DNA of 64,000 bases from Variovorax beijingensis (lineage in GTDB: Bacteria > Pseudomonadota > Gammaproteobacteria > Burkholderiales > Burkholderiaceae_C), in the NCBI RefSeq assembly GCF_003951285.1, contig NZ_RXFQ01000020.1, positions 55,375-119,374 on the forward strand. The letters are read 5' to 3'. Numbering within the stretch: the stretch's first letter is position 1; each line of letters begins with the position of its first letter. Position numbers and translations under genes: made by a program. The notes under the pieces were generated by a model, which saw only the letters and a program-made list of their open reading frames with translations, did no database searches and had not been told where the DNA came from. This document shows, piece by piece, positions 44,877 through 53,571 of this stretch.

Positions 44877-45060
44877 CCCGGTGTGCGGTGCGGCGCGGTC
44901 GCCCCCACTGTGCCGGCCGCTTCGCGGCTCCCCTGCGGTGCTCGCGTTTCGCGGGGTCTCGCAGAACTCGCCTCGCTCAAACAGCTGCGAGCCCTGATCC
45001 GCGAAACGCTGCGCTCCTCAGCGGCACAGAGGGGACGCCCACCCCGCACCGCACACCGGG
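44877..45060. repeat. 184-bp nested palindrome inside the liv operon
   Basis: Outer arms 44877-44893 (CCCGGTGTGCGGTGCGG) and 45044-45060 are perfect 17-bp complements. Imperfect pairing continues inward (CTGTGCCG with CGGCACAG). CGTTTCGCGG (44945-44954) pairs perfectly with CCGCGAAACG (44999-45008), and CTCGCAG pairs with CTGCGAG near the centre. The whole gap would fold as one long branched hairpin in DNA or mRNA. Nothing coding is supported within it. It looks like a dispersed intergenic repeat or small non-autonomous element. Confidence 0.8.
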
Positions 45061-45109
45061 CTTGGGAGTGGAGGAACCAACGCCGCTCCCCCGGCGAAGG
45101 AGCCCGCGC

Positions 45110-45883
45110 ATGACGGATGTCGTCCTCCAGCTGCTCAACGTCGAAAGCGCCTACGGCCCGATCAAGGCCATCCGCGGCGTGAGCCTGAAAGTCAGGCAGG
45201 GCGAAATAGTGACTGTCCTGGGTTCGAATGGCGCAGGAAAAACAACCATCCTGAAAACGATCTCGGGAATCATCGACCCGAGAAAAGGCAGCATCGAATT
45301 CCAGGGCAAGGACATCACCGCCAAGGACCCGGCCCACATCGTGCAGCAGGGCCTGAGCCACGTGCCTGAAGGCCGCGAGGTGTTCCCGCTGCTTTCGGTG
45401 AAGGACAACCTGCTGATGGGCGCCTACACCCGCAAGGACCGCGACGGCGTGGCGCGCGACATGGAGAGCGTCTATGCCTACTTTCCGATCCTGCGCGAGC
45501 GCGCCATGCAGGACGCGGGCCTGCTCTCGGGCGGCCAGCAGCAGATGCTCGCCATCTCGCGCGCCATCATGGCCGCGCCGCACCTGATCCTGCTCGACGA
45601 GCCCAGCCTCGGCTTGAGCCCCAAGCTGACGAAGGAAATCTTCGAGATCGTCGTGCGCATCAACCGCGAACGCGGAACCACCATCCTGCTGGTCGAGCAG
45701 AACGCCAACATGGCGCTCAACGCCTCCGACCATGGCTACGTGCTCGAGAACGGGCGCATCGTCATGGAAGACACCTGCGAACGCCTGCGCGAAAAAGAGG
45801 ACATCAAGGAGTTCTACCTCGGCGTCAAGGACGACGGCGTGCGCGGCGAGCGGCGCTGGAAAAAGAAGAAGACCTGGAGATGA
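45110..45883 (+). CDS. livF: Branched-chain-type ABC importer ATPase LivF
   Basis: A 257-residue ABC ATPase. Walker A is GSNGAGKTTILKTISG, the Q-loop area GLSHVPEGREVFPLLSVKDN is typical of LivF, the signature is LSGGQQQMLAISRAI, Walker B LILLDEPSLGLSPKL and the H-loop LLVEQNANMAL. AAGGAG eight bases before the ATG at 45110 decides the start. The 20-residue C-terminal tail ends in a basic run (RRWKKKKTWR), longer than in amino-acid systems. It is separated from livG by the palindrome and from the ligase gene by 4 bp. Confidence 0.94.
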   Translation: MTDVVLQLLNVESAYGPIKAIRGVSLKVRQGEIVTVLGSNGAGKTTILKTISGIIDPRKGSIEFQGKDITAKDPAHIVQQGLSHVPEGREVFPLLSVKDNLLMGAYTRKDRDGVARDMESVYAYFPILRERAMQDAGLLSGGQQQMLAISRAIMAAPHLILLDEPSLGLSPKLTKEIFEIVVRINRERGTTILLVEQNANMALNASDHGYVLENGRIVMEDTCERLREKEDIKEFYLGVKDDGVRGERRWKKKKTWR

Positions 45884-45887
45884 CGGC

Positions 45888-47768
45888 ATGAGCACAACTG
45901 CCTTGCGCGCTCCAGCGGGCCTTTGGGACCTGGCACACCTGCAGCCGAGTCCGGGCATCGCCGTGCCGGGCGACACCATCCCGGCCGTGTTCTGGAAGGC
46001 TGCGGAACTGCGCGCCGACAAGGTCTGGATGCGGCAGAAGGAATTCGGCATCTGGCGCGCCTGGACCTGGCGGCAAACCGCCGAGGCCGTGCGCGAGATC
46101 GCGGGCGGCCTGCTGGCGCTGGGCTTTGGCCAGGGCGAGTGCGCGTCGATCCTTGCCAACACTGTCATCGAATGGGTGCTGTGCGACGTGGCCGTGCTCA
46201 GCTGCGGCGGCGTGTCCAACGGCATCTATCCCACCGACGCGGCCTCCCAGGTGCACTACCTCTGCGAGGACTCGCGCACCACCGTGCTCTTCGTGGAGGA
46301 CGACGAGCAGCTCGACAAGGCGCTCGAGGTGCGCGCGCAACTGCCGACGCTGCGCAAGGTCGTCGTGTTCGACATGGAGGGCCTGCGCGACCTGGACGAC
46401 CCCGGCGTCATCAGCCTGGACGCACTGCGCGCACTCGGCCGCGACTACCTGCAGGCCCATCCGCAGACGCTGGATCGGCGCATTGCCGCCTGCCGCCCCG
46501 AAGACCTCGCGATCCTGGTCTACACCTCCGGCACCACCGGCAAGCCCAAGGGCGCGATGCACAGCCACCGCGGGCTGGTCTACACCATGCGCGGCTACAA
46601 CACGCTGCTGGCGCAGGGCGAGGGCGACGAGCGCATGTGCTTCCTGCCGCTGTGCCACATTGCCGAGCGCATGGGCGGCGAATACTTCGCGATGTACACC
46701 GGCTCGATCCTCAACTTCGTCGAGAACCCGGAGACGGTGCCCGAAAACGTGCGCGAGATTTCGCCCACGGTGTTCACGGCCGTGCCGCGCGTGTGGGAGA
46801 AGTTCTATTCGGGCGTGATGATCGCCCTCAAGGAAGCCAGCCGCCTGCAGCAGGCCGCCTACGGCTGGAGCATCGGCGTGGGCCGGCAGATCGCCGAGCG
46901 CGTGCTCGAGGGCCGGCCGGTGGGCGCCTGGCTGCGCTTGAAGTTCCGCCTGGCGCGCTGGCTGGCGCTGGACAACGTGCGCAAGCTCATCGGCATCCAC
47001 CGCGCGCGCTTCCTCGTGACCGGCGCGGCGCCGATCTCGCCCGAGCTCGTGCGCTGGTACCTTGCGCTGGGCGTGCCCATGCTCGAGGTCTGGGGCATGA
47101 CGGAATCGTGCGGCGCCTCCACCGGCGTGCCGCCCTCGCGCATCATGCCGGGCTCGATCGGGCCGGCCACCAGCTACAACGAGGTTCGCCTCGATCCGCA
47201 GACCGGCGAGATCCTGGTGCGCGGCCCCAATGTCTTCATGGGGTACCTCAACCTGCCGGAGAAGACCGCCGAGACCATCGACGCCGACGGCTGGCTGCAC
47301 ACCGGCGACGTGGGAACCGTCGACGCGGAAGGGTATTTCCGCATCACCGACCGCATGAAGGACATCATCATCACGGCAGGGGGGAAGAACATCACGCCGA
47401 GCGAGCTGGAGAACGAGCTCAAGTTCAGCCCCTACATCACCGACGCAGTGGTGATCGGCGACAAGAAACCCTACCTGACGGTGATCGTCATGATCGACCA
47501 GGAGAACGTCGAGAAGTTTGCACAGGACCACGACGTGCCGTTCAGCAACTACGAGAGCCTGACGCGCGCGCAGGAGGTGCTCGATCTGATCCAGGGCGAG
47601 ATCGACCGCGTCAACGCGAAGTTTGCGCGGGTCGAGCAGATCAAGAAGTTCTTCCTGCTCGAAACGCAGCTCTCCGCCGAGGACGAGGAGCTCACGCCGA
47701 CGATGAAGCTCAAGCGCAAGCTGGTCCAGGCCAAGTACGCCGAGCGCATCGACGCCATGTACCGCTGA
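45888..47768 (+). CDS. AMP-dependent acyl-CoA synthetase (long-chain type)
   Basis: A 626-residue adenylate-forming ligase that should activate a carboxylic acid to its CoA ester. The phosphate loop is LVYTSGTTGKPKGAMHSHRG near residue 205; the A5 motif is EVWGMTESCG; the hinge GWLHTGDVGTVDAEGYFRIT is followed by KNITPSELENELK and the catalytic Lys region TPTMKLKRKLV. Overall it follows the long-chain fatty-acid ligase/FadD15-like type, and substrates may be arylalkanoic acids. It begins 4 bp after livF and ends 32 bp before livK, so it is embedded in the transporter operon and probably acts on the imported acid. Confidence 0.93.
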   Translation: MSTTALRAPAGLWDLAHLQPSPGIAVPGDTIPAVFWKAAELRADKVWMRQKEFGIWRAWTWRQTAEAVREIAGGLLALGFGQGECASILANTVIEWVLCDVAVLSCGGVSNGIYPTDAASQVHYLCEDSRTTVLFVEDDEQLDKALEVRAQLPTLRKVVVFDMEGLRDLDDPGVISLDALRALGRDYLQAHPQTLDRRIAACRPEDLAILVYTSGTTGKPKGAMHSHRGLVYTMRGYNTLLAQGEGDERMCFLPLCHIAERMGGEYFAMYTGSILNFVENPETVPENVREISPTVFTAVPRVWEKFYSGVMIALKEASRLQQAAYGWSIGVGRQIAERVLEGRPVGAWLRLKFRLARWLALDNVRKLIGIHRARFLVTGAAPISPELVRWYLALGVPMLEVWGMTESCGASTGVPPSRIMPGSIGPATSYNEVRLDPQTGEILVRGPNVFMGYLNLPEKTAETIDADGWLHTGDVGTVDAEGYFRITDRMKDIIITAGGKNITPSELENELKFSPYITDAVVIGDKKPYLTVIVMIDQENVEKFAQDHDVPFSNYESLTRAQEVLDLIQGEIDRVNAKFARVEQIKKFFLLETQLSAEDEELTPTMKLKRKLVQAKYAERIDAMYR

Positions 47769-47800
47769 TCCATTTTTCGTCAACCCGAGGAGACAACGCC

Positions 47801-48973
47801 ATGATGAAGCTCAAGACAGTGACGACCCTGGCCGTGCTGGGCCTGGCCGCAGCGTTCGCGTCCGCGCAGCAGCAGCAGCAGGGCGTGAGCAAGGACGAGA
47901 TCCGCATCGGCACCATCCAGGACCTGTCGGGCCCGCTCGCGGGCTTCGGCAAGCAGGCGCGCAACGGCATGCAGCTGCGCGTGGACGAACTCAACGAGCA
48001 GGGCAACATCCACGGCCGCAAGCTCAAGCTCTTCGTGGAGGACTCGGGCTACGACCCGAAGAAGGCCGTGCTCGCGGCGCAGAAGCTGGTCAACCAGGAA
48101 AAGATATTCATCATGGCCGGCCACATCGGCACGGCGCAGAACATGGCGGCCATGCCGGTGCAGTTCGAGAAGAACATCGTCAACTTCATGCCGATCACCG
48201 CGGCGCGCGAAATGTACGAGCCGCTGCACCGGCTCAAGTATTCGTTCGCGGCCACCTACTACGACCAGATCCGCCTGGCGCTGCCCAAGATGATCAAGGA
48301 GAAGGGCGCCAAGAAGGTCTGCACCATCTACCAGGACGATGAATTCGGGCTCGAGGTGCAGCGCGGCGCCGAGGCCGGCCTGAAGACCGCCGGCCTGGAG
48401 TTGGCCGAGAAAACGTCGTTCAAGCGCGGCGCCACCGACTTCAGTTCGCAGGTCGCCAGGATGAAGGCCGCCAACTGCGACCTCGTGGTGCTCGGCACCA
48501 TCATCCGCGAGACCATCGGCACCGTGGGCGAGGCGCGCAAGACCGGCTTCAACCCGACCTTCCTGGGCTCGAGCGCGGCCTACACCGACCTGATCCACAA
48601 GCTCGGCGGCAAGGCGATGGACGGCATCTACGCCACCATGACGGTGCAGAACCCCTACACCGACGAGCAGTCGCAGCCGCTGCGCTTCTGGGCCAACAAG
48701 TACAAGACCAAGTTCAACGAGGACCCGACGGTGTTCTCGGTGTACGGCTACGTCATCATCGATTCGTTCATCAAGGCGGCGCAGAAGGCCGGCCCGAACC
48801 TCTCGACCGACAGCTTCATCAAGGCCATGGACAGCATGACCTTCGAGCCCGACATGTTCGGCAGCGCGAAGAGCACCTACACCGCCACCAAGCGCCTGGG
48901 CAACGACCAGTCGCGGCTGTCGCAGATCAAGGACGGCAAGTGGGTCGTGGTCTCTGATTACGTGACGCCGTAA
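47801..48973 (+). CDS. livK: Branched-chain-type ABC importer binding protein
   Basis: A 390-residue periplasmic binding protein of the LivK/Leu-binding type. The signal peptide ends at AFASAQ and is followed by a QQQQQ run. The mature part begins GVSKDEIRIGTIQDLSGPLA, with YDPKKAVLAAQKLVNQEKIF and VCTIYQDDEFGLEVQRGAEA. AGGAG eight bases before the ATG at 47801 supports the first of two adjacent Met codons. It closes the operon after the ligase gene; the separation from the permeases by the ligase is unusual for amino-acid systems and fits an organic-acid importer. Confidence 0.93.
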   Translation: MMKLKTVTTLAVLGLAAAFASAQQQQQGVSKDEIRIGTIQDLSGPLAGFGKQARNGMQLRVDELNEQGNIHGRKLKLFVEDSGYDPKKAVLAAQKLVNQEKIFIMAGHIGTAQNMAAMPVQFEKNIVNFMPITAAREMYEPLHRLKYSFAATYYDQIRLALPKMIKEKGAKKVCTIYQDDEFGLEVQRGAEAGLKTAGLELAEKTSFKRGATDFSSQVARMKAANCDLVVLGTIIRETIGTVGEARKTGFNPTFLGSSAAYTDLIHKLGGKAMDGIYATMTVQNPYTDEQSQPLRFWANKYKTKFNEDPTVFSVYGYVIIDSFIKAAQKAGPNLSTDSFIKAMDSMTFEPDMFGSAKSTYTATKRLGNDQSRLSQIKDGKWVVVSDYVTP

Positions 48974-49038
48974 GCAGCGCTCGCCAGTACCGGGGAGGGC
49001 GGCTATATTCGCTCGCGAAACTCCCTCGCGAGATTGCC

Positions 49039-49500
49039 ATGCCCCAGTACTGGTTGATGAAGTCCGAGCCCGACGAGGTCTCGATCGACGATGCGCTTGC
49101 CGCACCCGGCGCCACCGTGGCGTGGACCGGCGTGCGCAACTATCAGGCACGCAACTTCATGCGCGACGGCATGAAGGTCGGCGACGGCGTGCTGTTCTAT
49201 CACTCGAGCTGCCCCGAGCCCGGCATCGCGGGCATTGCGCGCGTGGCCTCGGGCATCAAGCCCGACCCGACGCAGTTCGACCCGAAGTCGCCTTACTACG
49301 ACCCGGCCTCGAAGAAGGAAGACCCGCGCTGGCTGCTGGTCGACGTGCAGGCCGTGCGCAAGACGCGGCTGCTCGCGCTGCCCGAACTGCGCGCCAGCCC
49401 CGAGCTGGCCGACCTGGTCGTGCTGCGCAAGGGCAACCGGCTGTCGATCACGCCGGTGGAGCCCGCGCACTGGCGAGTCATCGAGAAGATGCTGGGCTGA
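49039..49500 (+). CDS. EVE domain protein
   Basis: A 153-residue single-domain EVE protein of the PUA-like superfamily. It shows YWLMKSEPDEVSIDD at the N-terminus, WTGVRNYQARNFMRDGMKVGD (landmarks WTGVRNYQARN and MKVGDGVLFYHS) and PRWLLVDV. EVE domains are thought to bind modified bases or RNA; in bacteria stand-alone forms are common housekeeping genes of unknown precise role. It stands alone, 65 bp after livK, convergent with marC at a 6-bp gap. Confidence 0.93.
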   Translation: MPQYWLMKSEPDEVSIDDALAAPGATVAWTGVRNYQARNFMRDGMKVGDGVLFYHSSCPEPGIAGIARVASGIKPDPTQFDPKSPYYDPASKKEDPRWLLVDVQAVRKTRLLALPELRASPELADLVVLRKGNRLSITPVEPAHWRVIEKMLG

Positions 49501-49506
49501 AGGGCG

Positions 49507-50160
49507 TCAGCCCACGCGCTGCAGGATCGGAAACAGCTTGCCCAGGCCGTCGGCCATGACCTCGACCGCGAGCGCCGCGAGGATCAGGCCCATGAGCCGC
49601 GTCATGATGTTGATGCCCGTCTTGCCGAGCACGCGCGCAATCGGCTGCGCGAGCGAAAACGCCAGCGCGGTGGCCAGCGCCACCACCACGCCGTAGCCCA
49701 CCAGCAGCCCGAGCTCCCACAGGTGCTGGGTCTTGTCGGCATAGATCACCACGGTGGAGATCGTGGCCGGCCCGGTGAGCAGCGGAATGGTGAGCGGCAC
49801 CACCGCGATCGATGCGCCCATGGAGGCCTTGACCTCGGTGGCGCGCAGCTCCTCGACGTTGGTCTTGCTCTCGGCCGGCTTCGCATTGAGCATCGACAGC
49901 GAGCTCATGAGCAGCAGCAGGCCGCCGCCCACCTGAAAGCTGGCAATCGAGATGCCGAAGAACGCCAGCAGCTGCAGCCCGAGCAGCGCGCTGACCGCAA
50001 TCACCACGAAGGCGCTGAAGGCCGACATGCGCACCGTGTGCCGGCGCTGCGCATCGGAATACCCCTGCGTGTAGTGGATGAAGAAGGGCACGATGGCCAG
50101 CGGGTTGACGATGGCCACCAGCGTGACCAGCGGCTTGATCAGGTCCATCGAAGTGCTCAT
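49507..50160 (-). CDS. MarC family integral membrane protein
   Basis: A 217-residue inner-membrane protein of the MarC/UPF0056 (YhgN-like) family with six predicted helices. Landmarks are LVAIVNPLAIVPFFIHYTQG, VVPLTIPLLTGPATISTVVI and the C-terminal INIMTRLMGLILAALAVEVM. Despite the name the family is not established as a drug-resistance determinant. The start at 50160 follows the SDR gene stop by 2 bp on the same strand, implying coupled translation. The transported compound is unknown. Confidence 0.9.
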   Translation of the reverse strand: MSTSMDLIKPLVTLVAIVNPLAIVPFFIHYTQGYSDAQRRHTVRMSAFSAFVVIAVSALLGLQLLAFFGISIASFQVGGGLLLLMSSLSMLNAKPAESKTNVEELRATEVKASMGASIAVVPLTIPLLTGPATISTVVIYADKTQHLWELGLLVGYGVVVALATALAFSLAQPIARVLGKTGINIMTRLMGLILAALAVEVMADGLGKLFPILQRVG

Positions 50161-50162
50161 GG

Positions 50163-50909
50163 TTATCTTCCCCCGGTCACGTCGAGCAGCGCCATGGTGG
50201 TGTAGCTGGCTTCGGCGGACAGCAGCCACAGGATGGCGCCGGCAATTTCTTCCGCGCTGCCGGTGCGCTGCATCGGCACGGTGGGCGCGAGCTCGAAGGC
50301 GCGCCCGGGCATGCCGCCGGAGGCGTGGATCTCGGTGTCGATCAGCCCCGGGCGCACCGCGTTGACGCGGATGCCCTCGGCGGCCACTTCCTTGGCCAGG
50401 CCGATGGTGAAGGTGTCGATGGCGCCCTTGCTGGCCGCGTAGTCGACGTACTGGCCGGGCGAGCCCAGCCGCGCGGCGCCGCTGGAGACATTGACAATGG
50501 CGCCGCCCGATCCGCCGTGCCGGGTGCTCATGCGCCGCACCGCCTCGCGCGCGCAGATGAAGCTGCCGATCACGTTGATGCGGAACATGCGTTCCAGGCG
50601 CGCCACGCTCATTTCGTCGACCCGGGCCTGCATGTCGACGACGCCGGCGTTGTTGACCAGCGCCGTGAGCCGGCCGAGCCTGGCATCGACCTTCTCGAAC
50701 ATGGCCAGCACCTGGGCCTCGTCGCCCACGTCGGCCTGCACGGCCATGGCGGTGCCGCCGCCCGCGCGGATGGCGCGCACCACCTCGTCGGCGGCGAGCG
50801 AGTTGTTCGTGTAGTTGACGGCCACCGCGTAGCCGCGCTGCGCCGCCAGCAGGGCGGTGGCGGCGCCGATGCCGCGGCCGCCGCCCGTGATCAAGAGCAC
50901 CTGGTCCAA
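50163..50909 (-). CDS. Short-chain dehydrogenase/reductase
   Basis: A 248-residue SDR oxidoreductase. The cofactor motif is ITGGGRGIGAATAL, the structural NNAGVV follows, and the catalytic Ser-Tyr-Lys are in VNVSSGAARL and YVDYAASKGA. PGLIDTEIHASGG is the usual substrate-loop region. The start is a TTG at 50909: AGGAGG sits six bases upstream and no ATG precedes the first strand, so the non-canonical start is well supported. It probably uses NADPH with a 3-oxoacyl or similar carbonyl substrate; a specific assignment is not possible. marC follows 2 bp later. Confidence 0.92.
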   Translation of the reverse strand: MDQVLLITGGGRGIGAATALLAAQRGYAVAVNYTNNSLAADEVVRAIRAGGGTAMAVQADVGDEAQVLAMFEKVDARLGRLTALVNNAGVVDMQARVDEMSVARLERMFRINVIGSFICAREAVRRMSTRHGGSGGAIVNVSSGAARLGSPGQYVDYAASKGAIDTFTIGLAKEVAAEGIRVNAVRPGLIDTEIHASGGMPGRAFELAPTVPMQRTGSAEEIAGAILWLLSAEASYTTMALLDVTGGR

Positions 50910-51047
50910 AACCTACCTCCTGCAGAGAAACTGCGTGTCAGTTAAAACCGTCGGCTTGGATTACATCATCGGGGGCATGCGTATGAGCGCCGCGCAGGGC
51001 CGCCCCAAGCAAGCTCGCACCGTAGTGCGCAGCACGGAGGTTATCGA

Positions 51048-51653
51048 ATGCAGACCAGCAAGACGATCGACTATTACTTTGCGCCACAGAGCCCATGGAC
51101 CTATCTGGGGCATTCCCGCTTTGCCGCGATCGCCGCGGCCGCCGGCGCCGCGGTGCGCGTGCGGCCGATCGACCTGGGCAGCGTGTTCCCGGTGTCGGGC
51201 GGGCTGCCGCTGGGCAAGCGCGCGCCGCAGCGCCAGGCGTACCGGCTGGTCGACCTCGCGCGCTGTTCGCGCCACCTCGGGCTGCCGCTGAACACCAAGC
51301 CGAAATTCTTTCCGGTGGCCAGCGACGACGCCGCCCGGGTCATCATCGCGGTCGACATGCACGACGGCACCGAGGCTGCCATGCGCATGTGTGCGGCGGT
51401 GTTTGCGGCTGTGTGGGTGCAGGAGCGCAACATCGGCGATCCGAAGGTGCTCGATTCGCTGGTCGTCGAATGCGGACTGTCGCCCAAGCGCGCGGAGCAG
51501 TCGCAGAGCCAGGCGGTGCAGGAGCGCTACGAGGCCTACACGCAGGAGGCCATCGACATCCAGGTGTTCGGCGCGCCGAGCTACGTGATCGACGGTGAAA
51601 TTTTCTGGGGCCAGGACCGCCTCGACTTCGTCGAGCGGGCGCTGCGCCCGTAA
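51048..51653 (+). CDS. 2-hydroxychromene-2-carboxylate isomerase/DsbA-like protein
   Basis: A 201-residue DsbA-like thioredoxin-fold protein of the kappa-GST/HCCA-isomerase group. IDYYFAPQSPWTYLGH carries Ser in place of the CxxC cysteines of true DsbA, as in isomerases that bind glutathione. The C-terminal FGAPSYVIDGEIFWGQDRLDFVERAL (landmarks GAPSYVIDGE and FWGQDRLDFVE) is typical of the family. GGAGG eight bases upstream supports the ATG. In naphthalene degraders the enzyme isomerises hydroxychromene carboxylate with glutathione; no such pathway is near, so a generic role in aromatic metabolism is all that can be said. Confidence 0.9.
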   Translation: MQTSKTIDYYFAPQSPWTYLGHSRFAAIAAAAGAAVRVRPIDLGSVFPVSGGLPLGKRAPQRQAYRLVDLARCSRHLGLPLNTKPKFFPVASDDAARVIIAVDMHDGTEAAMRMCAAVFAAVWVQERNIGDPKVLDSLVVECGLSPKRAEQSQSQAVQERYEAYTQEAIDIQVFGAPSYVIDGEIFWGQDRLDFVERALRP

Positions 51654-51695
51654 TCCGGCCTTCCTTTTTCAGTTGCCATCAAGGAGCAAGACATC

Positions 51696-52379
51696 ATGGG
51701 TCAATTCATCGATCTGAAAGCCAAGGACGGCTTCACCTTTCCCGCCTACGTGGCCGAACCGGCCGGCAAGCCGCGCGGCGCGGTCGTCGTGGTGCCGGAG
51801 ATCTTCGGCGTCAATTCGCACATCCGCTCGGTGGCCGACGGCTACGCGGCGGACGGCTACCTGGCGGTGTCGCCCTCGACCTTCCATCGCGTGAAGCCCG
51901 GCGTCGAGCTTGGCTACAGCGACGAGGACATGAAGGCCGGCTTCGCGCTGAAGACCGCGGTCGAGGCGCTGCCCGCGCCCGGCGTGCTGCAGGACATCGA
52001 GGCCGCCGTGGCCTATGCGTCCAAGGCCGGCAAGGTGGGCATCGTGGGCTATTGCTGGGGCGGCCTCCTGGTCTGGCGCGCCGCCAGCCTGGTTCCCGGC
52101 ATTGCCGCCGCAGCGCCCTACTACGGCGGCGGCATGACCACGCCGGAGGAAACCGCGCGCCAGCCCAAGGTGCCGGTGCTCGCGCATTTCGGCAACCAGG
52201 ACCACTGGATCCCGCTGGACACCGTCGAGGCCTTCAAGAAGGCGCACCCCGAAGCGGAGGTGCACGTCTACGAATCGGGCCACGGCTTCAATTGCGACCA
52301 GCGCGGCTCCTACAACGCCGAGGCCGCCAAGCTGGCACGTTCGCGCACGCTCGAGTTCTTCGCCAAGCACGTCGGCTGA
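51696..52379 (+). CDS. Dienelactone hydrolase family protein
   Basis: A 227-residue alpha/beta hydrolase of the dienelactone hydrolase family. The nucleophile is Cys120 in GIVGYCWGGLLVWRA, as in true carboxymethylenebutenolidases; the acid is in AHFGNQDHWIP and the His in ESGHGFNCDQRGSY. The N-terminal VVVVPEIFGVNSHIRSVADG is the conserved Glu-bearing segment. AAGGAG precedes the ATG. It follows the isomerase-like gene by 42 bp and may share its transcript, suggesting that both serve ring-cleavage product metabolism. Confidence 0.93.
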   Translation: MGQFIDLKAKDGFTFPAYVAEPAGKPRGAVVVVPEIFGVNSHIRSVADGYAADGYLAVSPSTFHRVKPGVELGYSDEDMKAGFALKTAVEALPAPGVLQDIEAAVAYASKAGKVGIVGYCWGGLLVWRAASLVPGIAAAAPYYGGGMTTPEETARQPKVPVLAHFGNQDHWIPLDTVEAFKKAHPEAEVHVYESGHGFNCDQRGSYNAEAAKLARSRTLEFFAKHVG

Positions 52380-52406
52380 TTGGCCTGCCGGCCGGGCGGA
52401 CCGTTT

Positions 52407-53312
52407 CTATTTCTTGGGGGAGCCCGGCCCTTTGCCGATGCGGGTCTGCAGAAAGTCGAGCAGCGCGCGCAACGCGGCGCTGTTGTGGCGCCGCTGCAGG
52501 TAGGCGGCCGAGAGCCACATGTCCTTGCGCGCATAGCCCTGCAGCACCGGCACCAGTTCGCCGTGGTCGATGTGCGACTGCACGAGGATCGAGGGCAGGT
52601 AGATCACGCCGAAGCCGTGCATCGCGACCCGGATCAGCGGCGCGCCCTCGGTGCAGTCCATGCGGCTCTTCACCGGCACGTCCAGCGGCTCGCCGCCATC
52701 GTCGAAGCGCCAGACCGGCTGGGCGCCCAGCAGCGAATGCGTGAGCGCCTCGTGCGCCGCGAGGTCGCGCGGATGCCCGGGCTTGCCGTGCTTCTTCCAG
52801 TACACCGGCGATGCGCAGACCACCATCTCCATGAGCATCAGCTTGCGCACGATCAGGTTGGCGTCCGCGACCGGGCCACTGCGGATGTCGACGTCGATGC
52901 CTTCTTCCGCGAGATCGACCGCGCGGTTGGTCAGCTGCAGGCTGATGCTCACGTCTGGGTAGTAGCGCATGAAGTCGGCCAGCAGGCTCGGAAACTCGCC
53001 GTTGCCCATGCCGTGCGGCGCCGAAATCCGCAGCCGGCCGCCGGGCTGCCTGGCGCGCTCCTGCAGCTCGGCCTGCGTGAGCTCCACCATTTCGAGCACC
53101 GGGGTGCTGCGCTCGAGCAGCAACTGCCCGGCATCGGTCAGGCTCACGGAGCGCGTGGAGCGGTTGAGAAGGCGCACGCCGAAGCGCGTTTCGAGCTCCG
53201 CCACGTACTTGCTGACCGTCGCCTTCGACATGTCGAGCTTCCTGGCTGCGTGCGAGAAGCTGCCATGCGAGGCCACTTCCCGGAAGGTTCTGATCAGATC
53301 GAGACTGTCCAT
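52407..53312 (-). CDS. LysR family transcriptional regulator (CrgA-like)
   Basis: A 301-residue LysR-type regulator. The helix-turn-helix is MDSLDLIRTFREVASHGSFS with MSKATVSKYVAELETRFGVRLLNRSTRS (landmarks SKATVSKYVAELE and LLNRSTRS), then GRLRISAPHGMGNGEFPSLL opens the effector domain. The ATG at 53312 gives the canonical N-terminus. It is convergent with the dienelactone hydrolase gene (27-bp gap) and divergent from the small secreted protein gene, 259 bp away. Its target is uncertain. Confidence 0.91.
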   Translation of the reverse strand: MDSLDLIRTFREVASHGSFSHAARKLDMSKATVSKYVAELETRFGVRLLNRSTRSVSLTDAGQLLLERSTPVLEMVELTQAELQERARQPGGRLRISAPHGMGNGEFPSLLADFMRYYPDVSISLQLTNRAVDLAEEGIDVDIRSGPVADANLIVRKLMLMEMVVCASPVYWKKHGKPGHPRDLAAHEALTHSLLGAQPVWRFDDGGEPLDVPVKSRMDCTEGAPLIRVAMHGFGVIYLPSILVQSHIDHGELVPVLQGYARKDMWLSAAYLQRRHNSAALRALLDFLQTRIGKGPGSPKK

Positions 53313-53427
53313 GTCAAAGCGCCCATTGTTTCCGTTTGATGACCAGCCTGCTGCGATTTTCCGGGAAGACCGGCATTTGAAGGTGCCGGTGCGCGCTCGG
53401 CTCGTGTGCATGCCGCCGGCACGTCAT

Positions 53428-53446
53428 TGTTTCAATAGAGGAAACA
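53428..53446. promoter_or_regulatory. Inverted repeat upstream of LysR and the small secreted protein gene
   Basis: TGTTTC (53428-53433) and GAAACA (53441-53446) flank 7 bases in the 259-bp divergent region, 116 bp upstream of the LysR start and 126 bp before the secreted protein start. A related ATTGTTTCC also occurs close to the LysR start. Possible LysR-type site. Confidence 0.35.
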
Positions 53447-53571
53447 CCGTGTCTCTGTTCCGCGTGATTTATGCAGGCCGTTCAGTTGGAAACTCGCCGC
53501 ACAGGTGAGCACGAACGAATGAGCGAGCGAGCCTGGTGGACGAACCATCCAACGAACACAAGGAATTGAAA

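Noticed and set aside
44844..45113. 89-codon frame inside the liv palindrome
   Set aside because: It overlaps the palindromic arms, has no homology that I recognise and no ribosome site; the palindrome explains the composition.
45923..47800. Upstream extension of the livK frame through the ligase gene
   Set aside because: It lies in another frame of the ligase gene; livK begins at 47801 with a ribosome site and signal peptide.
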